Assembly (NCBI GenBank): GCA_035308565.1
Contig: DATGGK010000207.1
Span: forward strand, 25,882-89,881
Length of the DNA stretch: 64,000 nt
Source: JANXLS01 sp035308565
Lineage (GTDB): Bacteria; Planctomycetota; SZUA-567; H5-PLA8
Direction of reading: 5' to 3'
Position numbers and translations under genes: made by a program. This document shows positions 44,333 through 53,802 of this stretch, in pieces. How positions within the stretch are numbered: position 1 is the first letter of the stretch; each line of letters opens with the position of its first letter. The notes under the pieces are model-generated. The model had not been told where the DNA came from. It searched no databases and saw only the letters and a program-made list of their open reading frames with translations.

Positions 44333-44360
44333 CGCGCTGCTTAAGGCAGCGCGTTTTTTT
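44333..44360 (+). terminator. Rho-independent terminator after rplU
   Basis: An 8-bp stem CGCGCTGC/GCAGCGCG with a 5-nt loop (TTAAG) is followed by seven T. It closes the DUF2344-RNase E-rplU operon. Confidence 0.85.
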
Positions 44361-44396
44361 AATGTAATCGTCATGCGAGCGTTTTGTTATGTCTTC

Positions 44397-44425
44397 TTGA
44401 CAGCCGCAGCACTTTTCGATAACAC
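44397..44425 (+). promoter_or_regulatory. Promoter of NHL surface protein 1
   Basis: A perfect TTGACA (44397-44402), 17-nt spacer and TAACAC (44420-44425), 54 nt upstream of the ATG. The same sequence including flanks recurs before the second paralog. Confidence 0.75.
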
Positions 44426-44478
44426 AAGAGCGCTTCGAACTTCCCTAATACACACAAATTCTTGCACGGGGGAATGCC

Positions 44479-47400
44479 ATGCGCGCCATTTTGGGCTCCA
44501 AGCCGGTGGTTCGCGTTACGGTCACTTTCGCATTGTTGGCGCTTTTCGCGTCGCGTGTGCACGCCATTGACGTGATGATCAACGTGGCCGGTACGGGAAC
44601 GGCGGGGTATTCCGGTGACGGCGGCCCCGCGACGTCCGCTCAATTTAATCAACCGCACGCCGCCATTGAAGACTCGGCTGGCAATATCTACGTCGCGGAC
44701 ACTCAGAACCATGTAGTCCGCCGCATCGATTTTCAAACTCAGGTCGTGACCACCATTGCAGGCAACGGCACTTCCGGGTTCTCCGGCGACAACGGCCCCG
44801 CCACCAGCGCTCAATTGCGCATCCCCGCAAGTCTGACGTTCGATCTCAAAGGCAATTTGTATATCGTGGACGCCGGAGACAACCGGATTCGAAAGGTCGC
44901 GCCCAACGGCATCATCACGACCTTTGCCGGGAACGGTTCGGGCGGCTATAGCGGCGACGGCGGATTGGCGATCAACGCCAGCCTCTTCACGCCTTCGGTC
45001 GTCGTCGTCGATTCGGTCACCAGCAACGGCAACAACAGCGGCGTCGTGTTTTCACAGCTCAACACGAGCGTCATCCGGCGGGTGGATCTGACGACCAACA
45101 TCATCACGTCGATCTGCGGCAATGGGAACAGCGGTTTCAGCGGCGACAACGGCCCGGCGGCAGCGGCGCTGGTGAACAATCCGACAGGAATCCGTTTTGA
45201 CTCGGCCGGGAATCTGTACGTCGCCGACGCGCTGAACGAGCGCATTCGCAAGATCACGCGTTCGACCGGAGTAATCACTACCATCGCGGGCACCGGCACG
45301 AGCGGGTTTTCCGGGGACAACGGACCGGCTTTGTCGGCACAGTTTCTAATGGGACAGTCGCCCACGGTCGGAGGCGACTTGGCGCTCGACGCGAGCGGCA
45401 ATATTTTTCTGCTCGACAGCTTAAACGAACGTGTGCGCTACATCGATGCCGCGACAAATACCGTCACCACGATCGCCGGGAACGGAACGGCCGGCTACAA
45501 CGGCGATTACGTCAACGCCCTGTCGGCCACGCTAAATATTCCGGCGGGGATTTTCGTCGAATCCAACGGCAACTACCTGATCGCCGACAATTCCAACAAT
45601 CTGGTGCGCCGCGTCGTGCGCAATTTTCAGGGGCTTCCATTGTCGATCTCCGGCGTGCAGCCGCCCAAAGGCGGCAACGCCGGAATCGTCACGCTCAGCG
45701 TGATCGGCAGCGGTTTCAAAGACGGCGCGACGGTTCAACTTCGCAGCACCGGACTTCCGACGCTGACCAGCAGCTTCACGGTCAACCGGTTTGGCCTGGA
45801 ATTACTGGCGACGTTCGATTTGACCGGAGCGGCGCTGGGCGTCTACGACGTGACGGTGCTCAATCCGGATACCACTTCGACGACACTGCCGCATGCCTTC
45901 ACCATTGCCGCCGCTACACCGCCGAAGCTTTCCGTCGGCCTGGTAGGGCCGAGAATCATCCGCGCTTCCCTGTCTGAACTCTATTGCGCGGTGGTTTCGA
46001 ATCTCAGCGACACGGATATGCAGAATGTCGAAGTGTTGTTCACGCTGCCGGCCTACGTGACGAGCGCGACGCTGGTCAATCCGTCGAGCCGGCCCAGCCT
46101 TGACAGCCTGCTCGTACCGGGAGTTCCACAATCCGCGCTCGATGGGCCGTTGATCCCGCTGAAAGACGGTTTCGCGGTGGACCTGGTTCTGCCCAGCATT
46201 CCGGCCGGCGGAAGCGGCGTCATTCCGCTCCGTGTCACCGCTTCGAATGCATCCAATTTTACCAATACCGATGGATTGTTCGGCGCCACTGCATTTTACT
46301 CATCCACGGACTATGCCAACACGGGCGTGGCCTTCGACAGTTCCGTATTCACGACGCATGCCAAGGCGCAAGAAGGACGAACCCAGGCACAGAACGACTG
46401 TGCGGTTAAGCAAGCACAGTTGGCCGTCGATCTGTTGCAAAAGGCAAAGAAGATCGACAAAAACTCCGCGGCGCTTCTAAAAGCGCAGATTGGCAAGGGC
46501 TTTCCGGGAGTGACGAATCTGCCGCCTGGGAACGACCGCGATCCGTGCCATAACTCCGCCGCACAGGCTGCGCGCATTCAACAAGCCAGCATCAAAGTTT
46601 TCAATAGCGACCCTTCCTATATGCCGCCACTTCTAAAGGACGTGCAGGCTGCAACGCAAGAGGCCTATGACGAAAATAAATTTGGCCTCACAGGGCTGGC
46701 GCGCGTGGCCGCGACAGGCTCGTGTCCGGGCGGCGATAGCCAAGCCTCAGCCGATCCCCTGAACAGCAGTTTAAGGACCTCGAATGATCCCAACGCCAAG
46801 AGCGGCCCGTCCGGTCTTGGCGCGGCGCATTACATTGCCCGCGGCACGCCGATGACGTACCTCATCGAGTGCGAGAATGCGGCCAGCGCAACCGCGCCGG
46901 TGCAGAAGCTGGTGGTCAGCGACGCGCTGGACACTACCACGCTCGATTTGTCGTCGCTGAATTTGGGCTTTATCACGCTGGCCGACCAGGTCGTCGAAGT
47001 CCCCAATGGGCAGGCCAGTTTCACGACCGACCTCGACCTGCGGCCGACGAAGAACTTGATCGTTCATATCGTCGCGGGTCTGCAGGGCGGAAACACGCTG
47101 ACGTGGACGTGCACGGCGCTCGATCCCGCCACCATGCAGCCGACCACCGATCCCACGCTGGGCTTCCTCGATCCGGACAAGACGCCGCCGCAAGGAGTGG
47201 GAACGTTTCTGTACACGATCAAACAGAAGCCCAATCTATCTGTGGGAACGGTGATCAACAACTTCGCGTCGATTACGTTCGATACGAATTCGCCCATCGA
47301 CACACCCACGTGGTCGAACACCATCGCACTGCTCGGCTTAGATACGGACGGCGACGGATTCCCCGACGAATTGGAAATTGCGGCCGGCAGCGATCCGAAC

Positions 47401-47889
47401 AATCCCAACAGTACGCCATTGGGACCGGGCACGTTTCCGCTGCAGAATTTGACGGTCTCGAAACTGCAAATGAAGCTGGATTTCACCAGCAAACACAAGG
47501 ATTCGCTGCAAATGAGCGGGACGTTCGCGGGGCTTCCGAATGGCTTTATATTCACCGGCAAAACCGCGCAGGTGTTCGTGGGCGGCGTGTATCAGCGCTT
47601 CATGTTGAACGACAAAGGACAGGCGGCGTCGGGAAAGACCGCGAAATTCATTGTGAAGCAATCGAAGGGACTGTCCGCGTTCGGCTGCACGATCGCGATG
47701 CCCTTTGCGAGCAAGCTTGCCGACACGGGTTTTGACGGCTCGGCGGACCTCAAAGCGCCGAAGAGCGCCAACCGCAGCGTGCAAGTGTACGTGCTGTTCA
47801 GCACGGGATTTTATGGAAACAAAGTGCCGCTGAGCTATGGCTCGAAGATGGGAGTCAGCGGCAGCGCGGTGTTGTCAAAGGGCCCCTGA
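44479..47889 (+). CDS. Secreted NHL beta-propeller / IPT surface protein, paralog 1
   Basis: A 1136-residue exported protein with a signal peptide (VTVTFALLALFASRVHA). Residues about 35-395 form six NHL repeats of the type IAGNGTSGFSGDNGPATSA with GNLYIVDAGDNRIRKV, so probably one six-bladed propeller. An IPT/TIG-like domain follows (about 400-490), then beta domains, a central helical stretch (about 630-740) unlike its paralog, a repeat-associated domain starting NDPNAKSGPSGLGAAHYI (about 769), a calcium-type motif DTDGDGFPDELEIAAGSDPN (about 954) and a C-terminal beta domain. The start has GGGGGA 6 nt upstream. Likely a cell-surface binding or structural protein. Confidence 0.75.
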   Translation: MRAILGSKPVVRVTVTFALLALFASRVHAIDVMINVAGTGTAGYSGDGGPATSAQFNQPHAAIEDSAGNIYVADTQNHVVRRIDFQTQVVTTIAGNGTSGFSGDNGPATSAQLRIPASLTFDLKGNLYIVDAGDNRIRKVAPNGIITTFAGNGSGGYSGDGGLAINASLFTPSVVVVDSVTSNGNNSGVVFSQLNTSVIRRVDLTTNIITSICGNGNSGFSGDNGPAAAALVNNPTGIRFDSAGNLYVADALNERIRKITRSTGVITTIAGTGTSGFSGDNGPALSAQFLMGQSPTVGGDLALDASGNIFLLDSLNERVRYIDAATNTVTTIAGNGTAGYNGDYVNALSATLNIPAGIFVESNGNYLIADNSNNLVRRVVRNFQGLPLSISGVQPPKGGNAGIVTLSVIGSGFKDGATVQLRSTGLPTLTSSFTVNRFGLELLATFDLTGAALGVYDVTVLNPDTTSTTLPHAFTIAAATPPKLSVGLVGPRIIRASLSELYCAVVSNLSDTDMQNVEVLFTLPAYVTSATLVNPSSRPSLDSLLVPGVPQSALDGPLIPLKDGFAVDLVLPSIPAGGSGVIPLRVTASNASNFTNTDGLFGATAFYSSTDYANTGVAFDSSVFTTHAKAQEGRTQAQNDCAVKQAQLAVDLLQKAKKIDKNSAALLKAQIGKGFPGVTNLPPGNDRDPCHNSAAQAARIQQASIKVFNSDPSYMPPLLKDVQAATQEAYDENKFGLTGLARVAATGSCPGGDSQASADPLNSSLRTSNDPNAKSGPSGLGAAHYIARGTPMTYLIECENAASATAPVQKLVVSDALDTTTLDLSSLNLGFITLADQVVEVPNGQASFTTDLDLRPTKNLIVHIVAGLQGGNTLTWTCTALDPATMQPTTDPTLGFLDPDKTPPQGVGTFLYTIKQKPNLSVGTVINNFASITFDTNSPIDTPTWSNTIALLGLDTDGDGFPDELEIAAGSDPNNPNSTPLGPGTFPLQNLTVSKLQMKLDFTSKHKDSLQMSGTFAGLPNGFIFTGKTAQVFVGGVYQRFMLNDKGQAASGKTAKFIVKQSKGLSAFGCTIAMPFASKLADTGFDGSADLKAPKSANRSVQVYVLFSTGFYGNKVPLSYGSKMGVSGSAVLSKGP

Positions 47890-47938
47890 ACTGCTGTGCA
47901 TTTATGAAATCGTCACGCGAGGGTTTTGTTTCGTCTTC

Positions 47939-47967
47939 TTGACAGACGCGACACTTTTCGATAATAC
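47939..47967 (+). promoter_or_regulatory. Promoter of NHL surface protein 2
   Basis: TTGACA (47939-47944), 17-nt spacer, TAATAC (47962-47967), 52 nt before the ATG. It is nearly identical, with its flanks, to the promoter at 44397. Confidence 0.75.
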
Positions 47968-48018
47968 AAAAGCGCTTCGAATTTCCCTAATACACAAATT
48001 CCATCGGCGGGGGATACT

Positions 48019-51000
48019 ATGCGCAATTCTCTCAGGCCAATTCTTCGCGTATTGATTTCGACGGCGCTTGCCGCATCGTGTGTTCATGCCGTGGACGTGA
48101 TGGAAAACGTCGCGGGCATTGCCGCGCCCGGATATTCCGGGGACGGTGCGCCGGCCACTTCGGCCAAGATCAATGGGCCGCTGGGCGTGATCGAAGACGG
48201 CTCAGGCAACATTTACTTTTGCGACGGCGGCAACGGCTGCATTCGGCGCGTGGATGCGGCGAGCGGAAACATCAGCACCATCGCGGGCACGGGCGTGCAG
48301 GGATTTTCCGGCGACACTGGGCCGGCGACCGCGGCGCAACTGCATTCTCCAGCGGGCATCGTCTTTGACAAATCGGGCAATTTATACATCGCCGATCAAG
48401 GCAACAACCGAGTGCGAAAAGTTGACACGGGCGGCACAATTACGACGATCGCGGGCAACGGCAATTCAGGATTCAGCGGCGACAACGGCCTGGCCACCAG
48501 CGCCGCTGTGTATACGCCGTCGGAGGTGCAGATCGATCCGATCGACGGCTCGCTGGTTATTTCGCAGCTTAATGCCAGCGCGATTCGGCGGGTCGATTTG
48601 ACCACAAATAACATTACGACCATTTGCGGCAACGGCACCTCGAGCGATTACAACGGCGACAACATTCTCGCGGTGAACGCACACCTCAATAATCCCACCG
48701 GTATCCGTTTCGACAAGGCGGGCAATTTGTGCATCGTGGATTGTCTGAATGAGCGCGTGCGCCTGATCACGCGGGCGACCGGTATGATCAGCACCGTCGC
48801 GGGAACCGGCCAATTCGGCTTCTCAGGCGACAATGGCCAGGCCAGCGCGGCCACGTTTGGATTTGGACAATCGCCCACGGTCGGCGGCGACCTGTCGTTG
48901 GATGCGAACGGCAACATCTTCCTGTGCGATACGATCAACCAACGCATCCGCTACATCGACGACGCCACGCAGATCGTCACCACCATCGCCGGCAACGGAA
49001 TGCCCGGCTACGGCGGCAATTTTGTCGATGCTCAAAACACCAGCATGAATCTTCCGGCAGGAATTTTTGCCGAGGCGAATGGCAACTATTTGATTTCGGA
49101 TAACCTTAACAACGTCGTGCGGCGCGTCGTGCGCAACTCGCAAACGCTCCCCTTCGCGGTCAACAGCATTTCGCCCAACCACGGCGGCAACACCGGCGTG
49201 GTCACACCGACAGTGAGCGGCTCAGGCTTTGTGGACGGCGCGACCGTCGTGCTGCACCGCAACGGTTCCACGGATATTGCGGCCAGCCCGGTGCGCAACC
49301 GCTTTGGGCTCGGCCTCCAAGCCACGTTCAATCTCAACGGTGTCTCCCCAGGCGTTTACGATGTCATCGTCACCTTGCCGAGCATGGCCTCGCGCACGCT
49401 TGCCGGCGCGTTTACCGTCGAAAACGGCGGCCCTACGCTGCTGAGCGTGGATGTGATTGGCAACGATAGAATCCGCGGCGGCAAACAGCAGGCATACGAA
49501 GTCGTCTGCAGCAACGGCAGCGACACCGACCAGTACATGATTCCGCTGGTCGTGACGTTCCCGACTTTTTGCACGTTTCAGCCCGGCTTTCCGGTCATGC
49601 ATCCGACCGTCCAGCCTGATGGCGGACCAGCGCTCGATTTCACGCAAGTGCCGTTGGTCATCAGCACCAAAGACACGAATATCGTTCAACTGCTGATCCC
49701 GGTGATTCCCGCCGGCGGCGTGCGCGCGTACACCATGCGCTTTACTTCGGCCGACACGTCCAATCTCGCACACCTTCACTTCAACATCGGCGCGTCGCTG
49801 GGCCAGCCGCTGCTTCCGTCTGCGATTCAAACCATGGTCCGCGCGCAGGGCACCGCCGCGCGCGACGCCATCGCCCGCGACCTCAGCGCCGACGCCTGCT
49901 TCCGCAACATCATCAACACTTCCTTTACGTGCGCCGGTTTGATTTTGCCGCTCGACTGCGCGCAAAAAGTCTACACGCTCGCCGCCAAGACCTTCGTCGA
50001 TTTCGTGATCCTCTTCAACGATCCCACCTCGACGCGCGACGACGCGGTCGGCAATTTCCAGGACGTGGTAACGAGCGCGGTGCAGACCGCGCTCTCCTGC
50101 GCCGGCAGTTCCATTCCGGGGCTGAGCCAGCTTTTGAAGATCACGTCAGCGATCAAATGCGGGCAGGGCATCGCCAAGGCCATCGCTTGCGGCAATCCCG
50201 ACAACAGTGCCAACAAAAATGTGGAATCCATCGTCTCCGGCGACCCCAACGACAAGAGCGGTCCCGACGGCCCCGGCGACGCGAAGTATATTCCGCGCGG
50301 CACGCCGATGACCTACTTCATTCAATTCGAAAATAAGCCGGAGGCCACTGCTTCGGCGCAAACGGTGATCATCACTGATCCGCTGGACACAACCAATCTG
50401 GATATGTCCACACTTAGTCTCGGCATCATTACCTTTGCCGATCAAGTCATCACGCCCCCGCCCGGATTGAGTTCTTTCACGACGGATGTGGATTTGCGCC
50501 CGGGCAAAAACCTGATCGTTCGCATCACCGTCGGCCTTCAAAGCGGCACGCTGCGCTGGGAATTCGATTCGATCGACCCCGCCACGAACCAGCCCACGAC
50601 CGATCCCGTGCTCGGCTTTCTCGACCCCAACGTCACGCCTCCGCAAGGCGACGGAGGCGTGATGTACACCCTTCAGCAAAAACCCAACCTCGCCGCTGGC
50701 ACGGTCATTTCCAACAAAGCCACGATCGTCTTCGACGCCAATTCGCCGATCGACACGCCCACGTGGAGCAACACGATTGCGCTGCTGGGAAGCGATACGG
50801 ACAACGACGGGTTTCCGGATGAATTGGAAACCGCGGCGGGCAGCGATCCGTTCAACCCGCTCAGCACGCCGCTGGGCGCCGGAACCTTCCCGCCGCAGGC
50901 CCTGGATGTGAGCAAGCTGGGGTTGAAACTCGATTTCTCCGGCAAGGGCAAGGACAGTTTGCAATTCACCGCGCAACTCGATCCGCTGCCGGCGAGCAAT

Positions 51001-51345
51001 TTCACGCTCAAAGGCCAGCTCGTCCAGGTTTTCGTCAGCGGCGTGTACCGCAAATTCACGCTCGACGACAAGGGCAAGGCGCAGCCCGTCAAAACCGAAT
51101 CGGCATCGATCAAATCCGGAAAAACCGGTGCGTTGCTCAGCGTAAAAATCAACGAAGCGATTTCCAGCAAGTTCGCCGAAGCCGCGCTCGACGCCAGCGC
51201 CGACATCAAAGCACCGGCGTTCCCCAATCGTTCGCTGCTGGCGATCGTGCTCTTCAACGGCACGTATTACAAGAACACGGTGCCGATCGTGTACAGTTCA
51301 AAGAAAGGCAAGAGCGGCAGCGCGACGCTGCCGAAAGTGAAGTAG
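48019..51345 (+). CDS. Secreted NHL beta-propeller / IPT surface protein, paralog 2
   Basis: A 1108-residue paralog of the preceding gene with the same order: signal peptide (VLISTALAASCVHA), six NHL blades (IAGNGNSGFSGDNGLATSA and relatives), IPT-like domain (VVTPTVSGSGFVDGATVVL), beta domains, the DPNDKSGPDGPGDAKYIPRG domain (about 741), DTDNDGFPDELETAAGSDP (about 926) and a C-terminal domain. The central segment (about 620-735), cysteine-containing and helical (CFRNIINTSFTCAGLILPL), is unrelated to that of paralog 1, while ends are conserved. GGGGGA lies 6 nt upstream. Confidence 0.75.
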   Translation: MRNSLRPILRVLISTALAASCVHAVDVMENVAGIAAPGYSGDGAPATSAKINGPLGVIEDGSGNIYFCDGGNGCIRRVDAASGNISTIAGTGVQGFSGDTGPATAAQLHSPAGIVFDKSGNLYIADQGNNRVRKVDTGGTITTIAGNGNSGFSGDNGLATSAAVYTPSEVQIDPIDGSLVISQLNASAIRRVDLTTNNITTICGNGTSSDYNGDNILAVNAHLNNPTGIRFDKAGNLCIVDCLNERVRLITRATGMISTVAGTGQFGFSGDNGQASAATFGFGQSPTVGGDLSLDANGNIFLCDTINQRIRYIDDATQIVTTIAGNGMPGYGGNFVDAQNTSMNLPAGIFAEANGNYLISDNLNNVVRRVVRNSQTLPFAVNSISPNHGGNTGVVTPTVSGSGFVDGATVVLHRNGSTDIAASPVRNRFGLGLQATFNLNGVSPGVYDVIVTLPSMASRTLAGAFTVENGGPTLLSVDVIGNDRIRGGKQQAYEVVCSNGSDTDQYMIPLVVTFPTFCTFQPGFPVMHPTVQPDGGPALDFTQVPLVISTKDTNIVQLLIPVIPAGGVRAYTMRFTSADTSNLAHLHFNIGASLGQPLLPSAIQTMVRAQGTAARDAIARDLSADACFRNIINTSFTCAGLILPLDCAQKVYTLAAKTFVDFVILFNDPTSTRDDAVGNFQDVVTSAVQTALSCAGSSIPGLSQLLKITSAIKCGQGIAKAIACGNPDNSANKNVESIVSGDPNDKSGPDGPGDAKYIPRGTPMTYFIQFENKPEATASAQTVIITDPLDTTNLDMSTLSLGIITFADQVITPPPGLSSFTTDVDLRPGKNLIVRITVGLQSGTLRWEFDSIDPATNQPTTDPVLGFLDPNVTPPQGDGGVMYTLQQKPNLAAGTVISNKATIVFDANSPIDTPTWSNTIALLGSDTDNDGFPDELETAAGSDPFNPLSTPLGAGTFPPQALDVSKLGLKLDFSGKGKDSLQFTAQLDPLPASNFTLKGQLVQVFVSGVYRKFTLDDKGKAQPVKTESASIKSGKTGALLSVKINEAISSKFAEAALDASADIKAPAFPNRSLLAIVLFNGTYYKNTVPIVYSSKKGKSGSATLPKVK

Positions 51346-51481
51346 GCTTGGCACGCACAAAAGCACTCTTCGCCTTCCGCGTACGAATTTCGCTAACTCC
51401 GCCGAAGTTTGAAGTCGGACTGGGGCTTGATCCTCTTACCATCATTTGCGTGGCCGCACCGGACCGCACTGGCCGCTTTGA

Positions 51482-51510
51482 TTGACATCGCTCCATTCTT
51501 TCGTTAAAAC
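51482..51510 (+). promoter_or_regulatory. Promoter of the FHA-GAF-cyclase gene
   Basis: TTGACA (51482-51487), 17-nt spacer, TAAAAC (51505-51510), 40 nt before the ATG. Confidence 0.65.
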
Positions 51511-51550
51511 GTTGTCTGCCGCACCCGTTAGTATGCCTTGAGGCCTCGTA

Positions 51551-53710
51551 ATGCCAGCCCTTCCCGCAGAGCTAATCGTCACCAGTCCCGACGGACACGT
51601 GAATCGTTATCCGCTGGGCGATGCGTGCGTGATTGGGCGGCACCCGGAATGCCAGGTGGTGCTGACCGATCCAATGTCGTCGCGGCGGCATTGCCGCATC
51701 GACCGCACGCCCGATGGCAAGATTTCAGTCCAGGATAATGGCTCCGCCAACGGCACGCTGCTCAACGGCCAGCCACTAAAGGAACGCATCGCCGTCAAGA
51801 ATGGCGATACGGTCCAAATTGGTTCGACGCTGATCGTGCTGCGCGTGGAAACGCCCATCGGCAGCAGCGGCAAGCATCCCCGCGCGCGCGCGGACGTGAC
51901 CATCGTCAGCCTGGTCGATGAGCAGGAAGAGTCGAGCCAGCCGGCGATCAATTACAGCAAAGACGTCGATCAGAATCTGCTCACCGAAGAAGAACGGTCG
52001 AGCTTCGACGTCAATCAGCTCAAGCAGGTGACAAAGCGCCTCGAGTTGCTTGTCGCCGTCGGGCAGGCGATGGGCGCGTCGCTCGATCCGCACAAGCTGC
52101 TCGACAAGTGTCTCGAAAAATTGTTCGAAGTTTTTCCGCAGACCGACCGCGGTATCATCGTGCTGTACGGGCCGGACGGTTCGGTGCCGTCGAAACTGAC
52201 TTCGGAACAGGAGCAGGCGGGCGTGCTGGACCGGCGCAAGGGCGCGATCACGAAAGTGCGCTTCAGCGCGGGCACCATGCGAGACAACGAGATTAAACTT
52301 TCGCGCACGGTGCTGCGCAAAGTCAGTGCGGAACGCAAGGCGTTTATTTTTAACGACGGCGGCGGCGCGGGCGAAGGCATGTCGATCGCGAAGTTTCAAA
52401 TCAAGTCGCTGATGTGCGCGCCGCTGATCACCGAAAAAGACGACATCGGATTTATTCAGATCGAAACGAAGAACCTGCTCAATCCATTCAATCAGCAGGA
52501 CCTCGATATTCTTTCCGCAGTCGCCGGGCAGGTCGCCGTCGTGATCCGCAACGCGGAACTGGCCGTGAACATGGCGTCGGCTGCGGCGCAGCGCGAAAGC
52601 CTCTCGCGCTTTTTGTCGCCGCAGTTGGTCGAAGACGTCTTGAACGCGCGGTTGAGCATCGCGCTGGGCGGCGTCGAGAAAAAAGGCACGGTGTTTTTCT
52701 CGGACATCGTGAGCTTCACGCGCATCGCCAGCAAAATCAGCCCGCAAAACGCCGTCGCGCTGCTCAACCGCTATTTTACGGTGATGCAGAACATTATTTT
52801 CAAGCGCGGCGGATCGATCGACAAATGCGCCGGCGACAACATCATGGCGCACTGGGGCGTGCTGGGCGATATGACCTATTGCCCGGAGAGCGCCGTCACT
52901 GCGGCGGTCGAAATGCAGATTGCGCTGTTCACCTTCAACCGCGCCGAATCGCTGCGCAAAGAAGAAGGCTTCACGCCGGTGATGCTGGGCCACGGCATAG
53001 GCTTGAACACGGGAATGATCTGCGCGGGAAACATCGGTTCGGAGCGCAAAATCGAATTCACGGTGATCGGCGACGCGGTGAATTTGAGCGCGCGGATCGA
53101 AGCGATGGCCGGGCGCGGGCAGACATTTGTGGGCGAGCCGACGTGGAAGGAAGTGGAATCGCGCGCGTTCGGTTTCCGCATGCCGGACTGTCCCGCGAAA
53201 AATGTAGAAGGGCGGCTGCCGATTTATTCGGTGCGCGGAATTATTGCGCCGCCGGAGAAAAACGAGAAGGAAGAACCCGCGGGCTGGAATGTGTCGGATT
53301 TGTTGCTATGCCTGCCCTGCACGCTGATCGCCGCCGATGGAACGCGCGCCAACGGCGTGGTGATCACGATTTTCGCCGGCGCCGGCGCGGCGCCGTGGAA
53401 GCTTGAGCTGCATATGGAAAAATTCATTCCGCCGGGAGCGAAAGTAAAATTGGAATGGAACGTCCCGGAGAAAGCGAGCCTTCCCAGCTTCGAAGGCGAA
53501 GTGGACGCGAGTTTCCCCATCGACGCCGCCCACAGTGGCGCGATGAGTTCCGCTATCGCGCGCGGCCGCACGGCGATTATTCAAGAACGCATGCACCCGG
53601 GCATGCTGCTGCTGAAAACCACAACTCTTCCCGCGGCCATCGCCGAAATCAAGCCGGGATTGCTGGTGCCGAGCGATTTGACGAGCCACGAGCAGATTAT
53701 TCGCGCTTAG
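51551..53710 (+). CDS. FHA - GAF - class III adenylate/guanylate cyclase
   Basis: A 719-residue soluble signalling protein. FHA domain: GRHPECQVVLTDPMSSRRHC and NGSANGTLLNG (residues about 25-80), binding phosphothreonine. GAF domain about 165-345. Class III cyclase about 370-560: VFFSDIVSFTRI and SIDKCAGDNIMAHWG give the two metal-binding Asp and the Lys of the purine site; EFTVIGDAVNLSARIEA gives the Thr and the Asn/Arg of the transition-state site. Lys plus Thr favours ATP, hence cAMP. A C-terminal PilZ-like beta domain (MEKFIPPGAKVKLEWNV) ends the protein. FHA-GAF input suggests control by Ser/Thr kinases; none is nearby. Confidence 0.85.
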   Translation: MPALPAELIVTSPDGHVNRYPLGDACVIGRHPECQVVLTDPMSSRRHCRIDRTPDGKISVQDNGSANGTLLNGQPLKERIAVKNGDTVQIGSTLIVLRVETPIGSSGKHPRARADVTIVSLVDEQEESSQPAINYSKDVDQNLLTEEERSSFDVNQLKQVTKRLELLVAVGQAMGASLDPHKLLDKCLEKLFEVFPQTDRGIIVLYGPDGSVPSKLTSEQEQAGVLDRRKGAITKVRFSAGTMRDNEIKLSRTVLRKVSAERKAFIFNDGGGAGEGMSIAKFQIKSLMCAPLITEKDDIGFIQIETKNLLNPFNQQDLDILSAVAGQVAVVIRNAELAVNMASAAAQRESLSRFLSPQLVEDVLNARLSIALGGVEKKGTVFFSDIVSFTRIASKISPQNAVALLNRYFTVMQNIIFKRGGSIDKCAGDNIMAHWGVLGDMTYCPESAVTAAVEMQIALFTFNRAESLRKEEGFTPVMLGHGIGLNTGMICAGNIGSERKIEFTVIGDAVNLSARIEAMAGRGQTFVGEPTWKEVESRAFGFRMPDCPAKNVEGRLPIYSVRGIIAPPEKNEKEEPAGWNVSDLLLCLPCTLIAADGTRANGVVITIFAGAGAAPWKLELHMEKFIPPGAKVKLEWNVPEKASLPSFEGEVDASFPIDAAHSGAMSSAIARGRTAIIQERMHPGMLLLKTTTLPAAIAEIKPGLLVPSDLTSHEQIIRA

Positions 53711-53802
53711 ACAATTCAAAATTAAAAATGCAAAATTCAAAATGAAAATTCACCGCAATACCGGTGCTCATTTTTGCATTTTAAATATTGAATCTTGAAT
53801 TC
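53711..53802. repeat. AATTCAAA word repeat with inverted arms, between convergent genes
   Basis: ACAATTCAAAATTAAAAATG and CAAAATTCAAAATGA on the left are mirrored by TCATTTTTGCATTTT and TTGAATCTTGAATTC on the right. The whole 92-nt gap is repeat and can form a long A/T hairpin, acting as a plausible bidirectional terminator. Confidence 0.75.
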
